In this document: positions 6,055 through 14,875 of the stretch, in pieces | Layout: each line of letters begins with the position of its first letter | Position numbering within the stretch: position 1 is the first letter of the stretch | Assembly (NCBI GenBank): GCA_964391805.1 | Contig: CAYMNK010000012.1 | Coordinates: forward strand, 1 to 58,997 | Reading direction: 5' to 3' | Length of the DNA stretch: 58,997 nucleotides | From: RUG14300 sp964391805 | Lineage (GTDB): Bacteria; Bacillota; Clostridia; Christensenellales; CAG-1252 | Translations under genes and position numbers: made by a program | The notes under the pieces: model-generated | The model's database searches: none | What the model was told of the DNA's origin: nothing | What the model saw: the letters and a program-made list of their open reading frames with translations, nothing else

Positions 6055-9010
6055 TTCGCTTTTGGGACAAACGGGAATAAATGCTTCCGAATACCTATTT
6101 GGTATTTTGCTTGCAGTAGCAACAACGGTAGTGGCGTACATTTTATTGATGACTCTATACTTTGCTTTTAGAAGAAAATATCCAAGTGCCAAGTATTCGA
6201 TTGAAATAACTTTTGCGTGTTTGGCAATGCTTTTGAGTGTAGCGGTTAAACTTGCCGTATTACCGTTTTTGACGATTGAAGGCGGTACCGACGGATATGG
6301 AATTGATGATTATATGGGATATGCCTTTTCCGCGATTTATTCGATGATAGGCGGATTGTCCTTCGAGGGATTGCCTTATGGTGTCGATTCCATCTCACAA
6401 GGCTTAAACGTTTGTCTGTATTACGGCTCTTCGATATTAGCAGGACTTATCATATTGAGTGTAATCACCGCCAAAGCAAGTTACGAAATTTTCAGTTTGG
6501 TAATGATTAGGGTGCTTAAAAACCGCAGAACGGTATATGTGTTCAATTCGCTTACGCCCGATTCGCTACTTTTGGCTACAAACATTGCCGAACATCATAA
6601 AAACGAACTCAAACAGTATAAAGAATCTAAACGAAAAAATGAAGCTTGTGCAAAGCCGACTAAACCGTTGATTCTTTTTGCAGGCAGTAATATTCCCGCC
6701 TTCACGAGAAGTGACTCGTTGTGCCGAGAAATAATGAGTCAATCCTTCTATTATTATTCGGTTATGAAGGGCGCGGATACAAAACACTCCTTGCTTACGA
6801 GATTGGGCTTGAGACGCGATAACTTGTCGATATTGGCAACTCATCCGGAGACATCTAAGAACGATGCGCTAAAGAACGATAGTTCATTATCCATAAACGG
6901 TTTAAAAACGAGGATCTGCGAATTTTATTTCGCTTTGGACGATGATAGACGCCCACTACAAGAAGATAACACATCGGATGCTCTATCGGAAATCGATTTT
7001 ATAGTAAACGACCTTTTTGGTGTGGATGAGGCAACGCTCCATGTAAACGAGAAGCTCTCTCATGCGGATAGGATATGGTTTAAGGAGTTTCTTCGCGATT
7101 TTTGTACGAATGAAAAGAGCATAAATGTTGATAAACTTATATTTGGATTGATGTATCGAATGGCAAAAGCTAATCGTTGGACTGTGAGCGAGCAGTATGT
7201 ATTGGTTAGCGGTGATACCGATTATGAGTATTATACTCGAGAATTAAATCAAAGAATCCAATTGTTGAGAAAAGCCGTATTAAATATTCCTCTTGCGAAC
7301 TTGGTAGGTGAATCCTTTGTTTCGTCTTGTTCTTTGAGCCTTAAATGCAAGAAGCTCGGCGACTTATTGTTAGACTTGGTTGGCGAAAAGAATTTCGAAA
7401 AGAAGATGACCAAAACGCTTGATGCCTTTTTGGCGTCATTAATTCAATTGATAACCGTTAATGAGGCTTATTTGACATCCATATCTCTGTTAGAGGAGAG
7501 GACTGCTCAAATAGGCGTACAAAACATTCTCAATCATTTGAGTTCCGGAAACGATAAAGCCCCCGGTTATCGTGCGATGATATTGGGTTTCGGTGCAAAT
7601 GGACAAAGCGCATTGCACGCATTATATTACGGAAGTTCCCACATCGATGCTAACGGGTGCATTACACCATTTAGGGCCGATGTGTTTGATAAGAGTATGC
7701 ACGACATAGAGGGAATATTTGCAAAAAATCACCCTTTATACCACTGTTATGACGAAAGCCGTCCCTATACCGATATCGAACCGAACGGACGTGAGGTCGT
7801 TAGATTTAGGGACGTAAACGAAGGTGAAATCAATAAGATATATGATGACTATGTTAAATATCATAAGACGAAACACCTAAACTATGCTTTATCGGGCATG
7901 GGACTATGGGATAAAGAAATGAAAAATGATATCGAAGAATGCCGAAATGAAATAATCGACGCCGTTGAGAGCAAAATCCCCGATAAAGAAACCTTTATTT
8001 CGGGATTGAGCTTGCCGAAAATATACTTACATGATAAGTCATGCGCAAGCTTCGATTTTATAGAAGGATTTGACGAAATAACAGGTACCGATGTCGGTGA
8101 CCAAGCAGATGACGATTCATTAAGAGCAATCGGAATTCCCGCCAAATTCACCTATAATATCATAGTCATTGCCTTTGGATCCGATCGTTTTAATATATCG
8201 ATTGCCAATGCAATCATTGGTGATATGAAACGAGAGTTGATTAGACAAAAGGACAAGGGCGAACTTGTGGTCAATAGACAATGTATAGCGGTAAATATTA
8301 GAGATAAGGATAATTTAAACAAGCTTGCTTGGGGTAAAAGCGAAAAGGAACTTTTCGAGGGAATAGGAGTTACGGTGTTCCCCTTCGGAACAAAAGAATC
8401 GCTTTACACCTATGATAAAATTATTAATTACTCGAGTCAATACGAATATAATACAAACTATGGCAGTATGAGCGGAAAAATCGAGTTGCAAACCCATGTA
8501 GACCAATCTTCGATTGCAAAATCCGTTATAAGGATTATTGAAGAAAAAGGTACAGTTGAAGAAATCCGCAACATTTGTGATGACTTAGTCCTTTCCTACG
8601 AGAGCAAGGGTGACGATTATAGTGAATTGCTTAAGACGATTAACAGAAAAAGAGAACTTGCCGAGAAAGTACCTTTCAATCTGTTAAAGAACAACATCGC
8701 ATATTTGTCTCTAAGCGGGTTTAAAAAGGAATCGAATCGTGCGGTTGAAATATTCTCACCGATAATGAGGGAAGCAGTGCTATGCGAGTCGGGACAAAAT
8801 GGCGGAAGTTTGACGGCTGAATCGATAATGAGATTACTCATTGTAGAACATGATAGATGGACGAAATTCCATATTGCACATGGTTGGATATATAGAAGTG
8901 AACGAGCCGATATGCTAAAAATGCACGGTTGCATACTGCCGTTTGCTCAAACCGATTCGGAAACATACCCCTACGACCTTATCAACGTCGCAAATGTAAT
9001 CGATAACTAA
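6041..9010 (+). CDS. Channel-like membrane protein with Rossmann and RyR domains
   Basis: A 989-residue protein. TM helices lie near residues 19-43, 53-78 and 125-145. Between the last two, residues 91-113 (YMGYAFSAIYSMIGG and beyond) form a short hydrophobic, glycine-rich stretch that resembles a pore loop. A first Rossmann-like domain begins at about 163 (RTVYVFNSL). A second has the GxGxxG motif G516-F-G518-A-N-G521, and a further alpha/beta strand-turn (IIVIAFGSDRFNIS) lies near 704. The C-terminus (about 928-975) carries EHDRW, HGWIY and KMHGCILPF, the signature of the RyR domain. This tandem-RCK-like layout plus a ligand-binding RyR domain suggests a nucleotide- or ligand-gated ion channel. 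RyR/TrkA-N proteins are known in prokaryotic signalling and conflict gene sets. AAGGAG at 6025-6030 sets the start. Gating ligand and ion are unknown. Confidence 0.8.
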   Translation: MMKINSLLGQTGINASEYLFGILLAVATTVVAYILLMTLYFAFRRKYPSAKYSIEITFACLAMLLSVAVKLAVLPFLTIEGGTDGYGIDDYMGYAFSAIYSMIGGLSFEGLPYGVDSISQGLNVCLYYGSSILAGLIILSVITAKASYEIFSLVMIRVLKNRRTVYVFNSLTPDSLLLATNIAEHHKNELKQYKESKRKNEACAKPTKPLILFAGSNIPAFTRSDSLCREIMSQSFYYYSVMKGADTKHSLLTRLGLRRDNLSILATHPETSKNDALKNDSSLSINGLKTRICEFYFALDDDRRPLQEDNTSDALSEIDFIVNDLFGVDEATLHVNEKLSHADRIWFKEFLRDFCTNEKSINVDKLIFGLMYRMAKANRWTVSEQYVLVSGDTDYEYYTRELNQRIQLLRKAVLNIPLANLVGESFVSSCSLSLKCKKLGDLLLDLVGEKNFEKKMTKTLDAFLASLIQLITVNEAYLTSISLLEERTAQIGVQNILNHLSSGNDKAPGYRAMILGFGANGQSALHALYYGSSHIDANGCITPFRADVFDKSMHDIEGIFAKNHPLYHCYDESRPYTDIEPNGREVVRFRDVNEGEINKIYDDYVKYHKTKHLNYALSGMGLWDKEMKNDIEECRNEIIDAVESKIPDKETFISGLSLPKIYLHDKSCASFDFIEGFDEITGTDVGDQADDDSLRAIGIPAKFTYNIIVIAFGSDRFNISIANAIIGDMKRELIRQKDKGELVVNRQCIAVNIRDKDNLNKLAWGKSEKELFEGIGVTVFPFGTKESLYTYDKIINYSSQYEYNTNYGSMSGKIELQTHVDQSSIAKSVIRIIEEKGTVEEIRNICDDLVLSYESKGDDYSELLKTINRKRELAEKVPFNLLKNNIAYLSLSGFKKESNRAVEIFSPIMREAVLCESGQNGGSLTAESIMRLLIVEHDRWTKFHIAHGWIYRSERADMLKMHGCILPFAQTDSETYPYDLINVANVIDN

Positions 9011-9148
9011 GCAATAAGCGCCTCGCAATCCATTCTTATTAGTCATTTTGAGCTAAAAACGAATAGCGCCTCAATGTCATACATTGCTTCGCAATATTAA
9101 TATATGTCATACTGAGCGAATGAATATAAACGTACTGCACCATCAAAT

Positions 9149-9278
9149 GTCATACTGAGCGAAGGTCGATAGACCGAAGTCGAACTGCGTAGCAGTGCAA
9201 GGCTTGCCTTGCAGTATCTTAATCCATATAAACAAGGAATTAGATCCTTCGATTCCGCATTCCTACACTCAGGATGAC
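9149..9278 (+). repeat. MITE-like mosaic repeat, copy 1
   Basis: 130 bp bounded by GTCATACTGAG and CTCAGGATGAC, an imperfect terminal inverted repeat. Inside are small hairpins: GGTC/GACC, ACTGC-gta-GCAGT and CAAGG-cttg-CCTTG. These are followed by the recurring TATCTTAATCC (9215-9225). Non-coding. Confidence 0.75.
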
Positions 9279-9379
9279 AACTGATGGGTTGAATCTTATC
9301 GTAGTTTTCTATGCTTGGCATGACATATATTGGACGTTATCGTCTGCATTAACAAGGATATGGCGATTACTAATCGGTT

Positions 9380-9560
9380 CCTACAGCGAAGGTCGATAGA
9401 CCGCAGTCGAACCCGTAGGGCGACGCAACGCGTCGGTATCTTAATCCAAATTATAAAAGCGGATACAATATCTAAGCTTTTCTCTATCGTCCGCAAGATA
9501 CCAAATTGTTGCACAATTTGATTCTCACTTTGTTCGAATTTCGACTACGCTCAGTATGAC
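9380..9560 (+). repeat. MITE-like mosaic repeat, copy 2 (left end damaged)
   Basis: It starts within the element (AGCGAAGGTCGATAGACC at about 9385), has a GACGC-aac-GCGTC hairpin and TATCTTAATCC, and ends with CGCTCAGTATGAC at 9560. Its last 76 bases (9485-9560) are an inverted copy of 13160-13235 with two mismatches. Confidence 0.75.
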
Positions 9561-9662
9561 GACGGACGTAATTAGTAATCGCCCGCATCAATTAAAAACC
9601 CACGTAACGGCGGGCAGAAGGTATTCTAATGAGTTGCGAAAAAGCACACTTCAAAGATTTTG

Positions 9663-9691
9663 TTGACTATGGGGACGTTCTGTAATATAAT
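9663..9691 (+). promoter_or_regulatory. Sigma-A promoter of metG-argS
   Basis: TTGACT (9663-9668) and TATAAT (9686-9691) with a 17-base spacer. Only about 40 bases separate the start site from the metG ATG, so there is no room for a T-box or SAM riboswitch. Confidence 0.8.
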
Positions 9692-9738
9692 GTTTTTATA
9701 TAGAAATAACTTAGATATAATTTATTTAGGAGCATTGG

Positions 9739-11391
9739 ATGAAAAAATATTTTATTTGTGGCGCATGGCCCTATGCAAACAACTCTCTTCATATCGGACA
9801 CTTAGCAGCACTTTTGCCCGGTGATGTTTTGGCACGCTTTTTCCGTCAAGCCGGCGGTCAAGTTTTATATGTTTCGGGTTCCGACTGTCATGGCACTCCC
9901 ATTACATTGAGAGCAAGTAAGCTCGGTGTAGATCCTTCATATATAGCGGGTCATTATGCAAGAGAATTCGAGAAGAATTTTGAGGACCTTGATTTTTCGT
10001 ATGATTGTTATTCTGCAACCATGGAGCCGTCACACGGTGAGCAAGTAGAGGAAATTCTTCGTCAAATTTATGACAACGGATATATCTATGAGAAGAGCGA
10101 AGACGCCGATTATTGCGAGCATTGCGGTAAATTTGTTTCGGATAGAGAGCTTACCGGTATTTGTCCGGTATGCGGTAAGGTAGCCACGGGCGATCAATGC
10201 GATAACTGCTTGACTGCGCTTACTCCCGACATGCTTATCGGCAAGAAGTGTAAAACTTGCGGTAATCCTACTACACTTAGAAAGGATAAGCATTTGTATT
10301 TCAAACTCACCGCTTTCCAAGATGCTCTTGAAAAAAATATAGAGGAAAACGCACCTTCTTGGCGTTCAACCGCTATTAACGAAAGCCGTAAGTATATCAA
10401 AGAGGGTTTGAGAGATCGTGCATTGACTCGTAATTTGACTTGGGGCGTTAAGGTTCCATTCGATGGTTACGACGATAAGCGTATCTACGTATGGTTCGAG
10501 GCTGTTTTAGGTTATTTCACCGCAGGTAGAATTGCTGCTGAAAAACAAGGGATAGACTTCGAAGCGTTTATTCGCGATCCCGAAACCGAAAGATTTTATA
10601 TTCACGGTAAGGATAATATCGTATTCCATACCATTATACTTCCCGCATTGCTTTGCTCTATAGATAAGAATATCGGATTACCTAACCGCATTGTTTCGTG
10701 CGAGTACGTCAATCTCAATAACGAGAAAATGAGCAAGAGTAAGGGTAACTTGATCACAGTTAACAGCTTGCTTCATAATCTCGATTCCGACGTTATCCGT
10801 TATTTCTTCATTTTGTTCAATCCTGAGCGTAAAGACGCCAGCTTCCAAATGAAAGATTTGATAGATATCAATAATAAGCACCTTGTAGGCGGATGGGGAA
10901 ACTTCATCAATCGTAATCTATCATTCCTTCTCAAAAAATTCGGTGGAGTACTTCCTAATGTATCTATTGACGAAGATATCGTCAAAGCCGTTGAAGAAGA
11001 ATATGCTAAGGTCGGCGCACTCATGGAAGCTAACGAGTTGCGTGCTGCATTAGAAGAAATGTATACCTTCGTTCAGTTTGCTAACCGCTATTACGACGAG
11101 AGTAAGCCTTGGGTATTAGCAAAAGAGAATAAAGAGGGCTTTGATAAAGTTACCGCTACTTGTCTATATCTTATTGCTAACATCGCAAATATGTATTTGC
11201 CTGTAATGCCTAAGAGTTCCAAGAAAGTTTTAGATCTACTCAATGTTCAAAATATCCATTGGGGTGCTGTAAACTATGATCCTACCGTGGCTCTAAGTGA
11301 GATTTCGGTATTGTTCGGTAAGCTCGAAGAAGATAAACTCGACTTTACCATAGCATCGGGCGATACGTTGGTCGTTCCCGATAATAAATAG
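9739..11391 (+). CDS. metG: Methionyl-tRNA synthetase
   Basis: A class I synthetase of 550 residues that charges tRNA-Met. HIGH is intact at residues 18-21 and KMSKS at 330-334. The connective-peptide insert (about 126-180) has four CxxC knuckles (CEHC, CPVC, CDNC, CKTC), so it is a two-zinc MetG1-type enzyme. The C-terminus stops shortly after the anticodon-binding helix bundle, without the EMAP-like tRNA-binding/dimerisation domain that many longer MetRS carry. The ATG has AGGAG upstream and lies downstream of a clear promoter. argS follows after eight bases, so both synthetases share one mRNA. Confidence 0.97.
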   Translation: MKKYFICGAWPYANNSLHIGHLAALLPGDVLARFFRQAGGQVLYVSGSDCHGTPITLRASKLGVDPSYIAGHYAREFEKNFEDLDFSYDCYSATMEPSHGEQVEEILRQIYDNGYIYEKSEDADYCEHCGKFVSDRELTGICPVCGKVATGDQCDNCLTALTPDMLIGKKCKTCGNPTTLRKDKHLYFKLTAFQDALEKNIEENAPSWRSTAINESRKYIKEGLRDRALTRNLTWGVKVPFDGYDDKRIYVWFEAVLGYFTAGRIAAEKQGIDFEAFIRDPETERFYIHGKDNIVFHTIILPALLCSIDKNIGLPNRIVSCEYVNLNNEKMSKSKGNLITVNSLLHNLDSDVIRYFFILFNPERKDASFQMKDLIDINNKHLVGGWGNFINRNLSFLLKKFGGVLPNVSIDEDIVKAVEEEYAKVGALMEANELRAALEEMYTFVQFANRYYDESKPWVLAKENKEGFDKVTATCLYLIANIANMYLPVMPKSSKKVLDLLNVQNIHWGAVNYDPTVALSEISVLFGKLEEDKLDFTIASGDTLVVPDNK

Positions 11392-11399
11392 GTGATAAT

Positions 11400-13085
11400 A
11401 TGTATAAAAAACAACTTTCCGAATTAATTTCAAACGCTATATCCTCCGCCGATTTTGGTAGTGAGGAAGTGCTTGCACTTATGATGCCACCCAAAGACAT
11501 TTCATTGGGTGATATTTGTATGCCTTGTTTTAAGCTTGCGAAGCTATTCCGCAAGTCTCCCGTAGAGATCGCTAACGAACTTGCTCAAAAAATAGTTAAG
11601 CCCGAATATGTTTCGTCTATTACGGCAGTTCAAGGCTACTTGAATTTTAAGTACGATCCCGAATATCTTGCAAAAAGTACTATTGAGAGCATTCTCTCTA
11701 AGGGTGAAAATTACGGTAAGAGCGACATCGGTGACGGTAAAACGATCTGTATCGATTACAGCTCCGTCAATATCGCTAAACCATTCCATATCGGTCACCT
11801 ATCCGCAACGGCTATCGGTGCCGCACTATATAGAATTTATAAGGAATTGGGTTATAACGTGGTCGGTATCAATCACTTGGGCGACTGGGGTACTCAGTTC
11901 GGTAAGATGATAGTCGCATATAAGAAATGGGGCGACGAAAATTCATTCAACAAGGGAGTCAGGGGCCTTCACGAATTATATATCAGATTCCACAAGGAAG
12001 CCGAAGAAGACGAAAGTCTTAACGACGAAGCTCGTTTTTGGTTTAAGAAAATCGAATTGGGTGATCCTGAGGCAGTTGAACTGTTTAATAAGTTCAAAAA
12101 GGTTACTTTGGACGAAGTTTGTGTTTTATACGATAGATTGGGCGTAACATTCGACAGTTATAACGGCGAAAGTTTTTACAACGACAAGATGGGCGAAATC
12201 ATCGATATTCTTAACGAGAAAGGTCTTTTGAAAGATTCTCAAGGTGCTAAGGTCGTCGAATTAGAGGGTATGCCTCCGTGTTTAATCTTAAAATCGGATG
12301 GTGCAAGTTTATATGCAACTCGTGACCTTGCCGCAGCATTGTATAGAGCGAGAACATACAATTTCAGTAAGTGCTTATACGTTGTTGCTTATCAACAAGA
12401 TCTTCACTTTAAACAATGGTTCGAGGTCGCTCGTAAAATGGGCTTCGAGTGGGCAAAAGACTTGGAACACGTTGCATTCGGAATGGTTTCGTTAGCAGAG
12501 GGCAGTATGTCATCGAGAAAGGGTACTGTGGTATATCTCGAGGACGTTATCAATAAGGCGGTAGAAAAAGCATATACTATCATTAACGAAAGAAATCCTA
12601 ATCTCGAAAACAAACAAGAGATTGCTGAAAAAATCGGTCTCGGTAGTGTAGTATTCAGCGTTCTTACGAATAATAGAATTAAAGACATCACCTTTAACTA
12701 TGATAAGGTCTTGACATTCGAGGGTGAAACCTGTCCTTACGTTCAATATACTTATGTACGTTGTAATAGTTTATTGGAAAAGGCTTCCCTTGGCGATAAG
12801 GTTGATTATTCCGTATTGAATGACGACACTTCTAAGGAGTTATTGAGATATTTGTCGAGTTATCCTAACGTGCTTATCGACGCTACCGAAAAGAACGAGC
12901 CTTATTTGGTTACAAGATGCATGTTGAATATTTGTTCGTTATTCAATAAATTCTATATCGACAATAGAATCATCGGTGCCGACGAAGAGGTTAAAAACGC
13001 AAGGTTGATGCTTACAAAGGCAGTCAAAACGGTTATTGCAAATGGTTTTAGATTGTTGGGAATACAAATGCCCGAAAAGATGTAA
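11400..13085 (+). CDS. argS: Arginyl-tRNA synthetase
   Basis: A 561-residue class I synthetase. It has an N-terminal Add1 domain (residues 1-100) and the HIGH signature at 130-133 within AKPFHIGHLSAT. The typical NHLGDWGTQFGKM stretch follows, and the degenerate second signature MSSRKGTVV replaces KMSKS, as is usual for ArgRS. The DALR anticodon-binding domain ends the protein, with a terminal LGIQMPEKM that fits the family's conserved C-terminus. The SD (AGGTGA) overlaps the metG stop region, which indicates co-transcription and coupling. No terminator is visible after the stop; mosaic repeats follow directly. Confidence 0.97.
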   Translation: MYKKQLSELISNAISSADFGSEEVLALMMPPKDISLGDICMPCFKLAKLFRKSPVEIANELAQKIVKPEYVSSITAVQGYLNFKYDPEYLAKSTIESILSKGENYGKSDIGDGKTICIDYSSVNIAKPFHIGHLSATAIGAALYRIYKELGYNVVGINHLGDWGTQFGKMIVAYKKWGDENSFNKGVRGLHELYIRFHKEAEEDESLNDEARFWFKKIELGDPEAVELFNKFKKVTLDEVCVLYDRLGVTFDSYNGESFYNDKMGEIIDILNEKGLLKDSQGAKVVELEGMPPCLILKSDGASLYATRDLAAALYRARTYNFSKCLYVVAYQQDLHFKQWFEVARKMGFEWAKDLEHVAFGMVSLAEGSMSSRKGTVVYLEDVINKAVEKAYTIINERNPNLENKQEIAEKIGLGSVVFSVLTNNRIKDITFNYDKVLTFEGETCPYVQYTYVRCNSLLEKASLGDKVDYSVLNDDTSKELLRYLSSYPNVLIDATEKNEPYLVTRCMLNICSLFNKFYIDNRIIGADEEVKNARLMLTKAVKTVIANGFRLLGIQMPEKM

Positions 13086-13142
13086 ATAAAAAAATGTTTA
13101 CGTTGGTTAGGTCTGATGGCGAACGATAACGTGTACCATCAT

Positions 13143-13341
13143 GTCATACTGAGTCCGCCGTCATACTGAGCGTAGTCGAAATTCGAACGAAGTGAGAATC
13201 AAATTGTGTAACAATTTGGTATCTTGCGGACGATAACAAAAGTCGATTAAACGACATCCTTATTAACAAGGAATAAGATTCTGACACTTCGTGTCACCCT
13301 ACGGGTTCGACTACGGGTTGTCACCCTTCGCTCAGAATGAC
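13143..13341 (+). repeat. MITE-like mosaic repeat, copy 3
   Basis: A truncated left end (GTCATACTGAGTCCGCC at 13143) abuts a full element 13160-13341 that begins GTCATACTGAGCG and ends CGCTCAGAATGAC. Internal hairpins include CAAATTG-tgtaa-CAATTTG and GACAC-ttc-GTGTC. The left 76 bases match 9485-9560 in inverted orientation. It fills most of the argS-CDF gap; nothing else is seen there. Confidence 0.75.
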
Positions 13342-13441
13342 TATAATGTTCGCTACCGCTTTCTTTAACAAGGATAGGGAGATTAATAATCGCCCAGTGC
13401 CTATATCATATTGATTTCCGTCCCCTCGAACAGAGCGGAGC

Positions 13442-13499
13442 GTAAGCGTAGTCGAACTGTGAAGCAGTGATGCCTTTGGTGTCGGTATTAAAATCCGCA
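13442..13499 (+). repeat. Partial mosaic repeat upstream of the CDF gene
   Basis: A fragment with the family's GTCGAACTGTGAAGCAGTG hairpin module and a degenerate GTATTAAAATCC end. It lacks terminal GTCAT. An in-frame extension of the CDF reading frame (13467-13538) runs through it, so that extension is unlikely to be protein. Confidence 0.55.
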
Positions 13500-13538
13500 T
13501 TAATCATATGGAGCAATTGTTTTAGATATTATTACATT

Positions 13539-14732
13539 ATGACGGAATTATTATTGAGATTGTTCGTAAAAAATCATAAGGATACCACCGATGGTAGCGT
13601 TAGAACGGCTGTGGGGAAACTGTCGGGCGTAGTATGCATGATTATCAATATCGTGCTTGCGCTTGCTAAAATCACCATTGGCGTGCTTTTTGGTGTGTTA
13701 TCCGCTCTTGCCGACGGTATCAATAACCTGTCCGACTGTGGTAACAATATAATTTCTATTATCGGTTTCAAATTATCGAGTAAACCTGCCGATAAGGACC
13801 ACCCTTACGGTCATAGACGTATAGAGTATGTAGCAAGCTTGGCTGTCGGTATAGTGATTGCAGTGCTTGCTATTCAGTTATTCGGAGAGGGCATCGGTAA
13901 AATCATTACTCCGGAGTCTTCTGATTTTAGTTGGTGGACGGTAGGCGTATTAGGTGCATCTATACTCGGAAAATTATGGATGTTTGTATTTAATCGCATG
14001 CTTGCTAAAAGGTATTCGTCCGATTTGTTAAATGCAACCGCAACCGATAGTATATCAGACGTATTGGCAACCTCAGGAGTTCTTTTAGCGGTATTGCTAA
14101 CTAAATGGACGGGTTTTTTGTATTTTGACGGAATAACCACCGTTATTGTTGCAATACTGATTGCGCTTGCGGGACTTGGAATTCTTAAGGATACTATGAA
14201 TCAATTGCTTGGTGCCGCACCCGATAAGACTTTAACCGAAAACGTTTATAACCGTATAATGAAATATGACGGTGTAAAAGGAATACATGATTTAACTGTT
14301 CATAATTATGGCCCCGAAAAATATTATGCCAGTGTTCACGTCGAAGTGGATAGCGCGGTTGATGTCATGGAAAGCCATGAAATGATCGATACCATAGAAC
14401 GTGATTTTATCGAAAATACCAATATAACCCTTGTTGTTCATATGGATCCGATAGTCATAGGCGATCCCGTGTTAGACGGATATAAGGACGAGATTAGGTG
14501 TATTGTAGGCGACCTCAATAACACTTTCAATGTGCACGATTTTCGTATGGTAAAGGGACCGGAACGCACAAACTTGATTTTCGATATAGCTATTCCTTAC
14601 GATTGTAAATTGACCGATAGAGAAATCACGGAACATATTCAAACTCAAATTAGCAAACTACATTCCAATATTTATATCGTACCGACAATCGAAAAACAGT
14701 CGTGTGAGGGTATCGATATTCTCAAACACTAA
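13539..14732 (+). CDS. Cation diffusion facilitator transporter
   Basis: A 397-residue CDF-family metal/proton antiporter with about six TM helices in residues 35-210 and a long cytoplasmic C-terminal domain. The metal-site motif ADGINNLSD in TM2 and ATDSISD in TM5 are present, with HPYGHRRIEY in the loop after TM3, a hallmark of CDFs. The C-terminus holds one zinc-dimerisation fold (VHNYGPEKYYASVHVEVD) and a further roughly 90-residue extension. Export of zinc, iron or manganese is plausible; specificity cannot be read. The start at 13539 avoids the upstream repeat, but no SD is close to it (GGAG lies 26 bases away), so the start is uncertain. A strong terminator follows. Confidence 0.9.
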   Translation: MTELLLRLFVKNHKDTTDGSVRTAVGKLSGVVCMIINIVLALAKITIGVLFGVLSALADGINNLSDCGNNIISIIGFKLSSKPADKDHPYGHRRIEYVASLAVGIVIAVLAIQLFGEGIGKIITPESSDFSWWTVGVLGASILGKLWMFVFNRMLAKRYSSDLLNATATDSISDVLATSGVLLAVLLTKWTGFLYFDGITTVIVAILIALAGLGILKDTMNQLLGAAPDKTLTENVYNRIMKYDGVKGIHDLTVHNYGPEKYYASVHVEVDSAVDVMESHEMIDTIERDFIENTNITLVVHMDPIVIGDPVLDGYKDEIRCIVGDLNNTFNVHDFRMVKGPERTNLIFDIAIPYDCKLTDREITEHIQTQISKLHSNIYIVPTIEKQSCEGIDILKH

Positions 14733-14775
14733 TTCTTAAACGACAGCATATATAATGATAAATAAATATTATTAT

Positions 14776-14807
14776 AAAAAAACGCCCCACGTGTGGGCGT
14801 TTTTTTG
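14776..14807. terminator. Bidirectional intrinsic terminator
   Basis: AACGCCC with GGGCGTT around a short GC-rich loop, flanked by an A-run before and a T-run after. It can end both the CDF transcript and the convergent esterase transcript. Confidence 0.85.
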
Positions 14808-14875
14808 TCTTAACATTCCTTGTTTAGAATGACATTTGTACGTTTGCTTTCAACTTTTCGCTCGAAAAGTACTAA

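Larger units (their letters stand above)
9011..9738. other. Long intergenic gap before metG
   Basis: These 728 bases contain no credible gene. Most of the gap is occupied by two mosaic repeat elements (9149-9278 and 9380-9560) and fragments of others (a GTCATACTGAGCGAA at 9106-9120). The metG promoter occupies the last 80 bases. No good terminator for the upstream gene is visible. Confidence 0.8.

Noticed and set aside
9330..9521. A 63-codon frame in the gap before metG
   Set aside because: It runs through mosaic repeat sequence, has no SD and resembles no protein.
9100..9560. CRISPR array in the repeat-rich gap
   Set aside because: Repeat units vary in length and content and have no regular spacing or spacers.
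9560..9738. T-box or SAM riboswitch before metG
   Set aside because: The promoter leaves only about 40 transcribed bases before the ATG.
13467..13538. N-terminal extension of the cation diffusion facilitator
   Set aside because: The extra codons lie in a repeat fragment and no SD supports them.
14853..14870. ACTTTTCG-ct-CGAAAAGT palindrome after the esterase stop
   Set aside because: The stem is good, but the two-base loop and lack of a T-run make it a poor terminator; the nearby 14776-14807 hairpin suffices.
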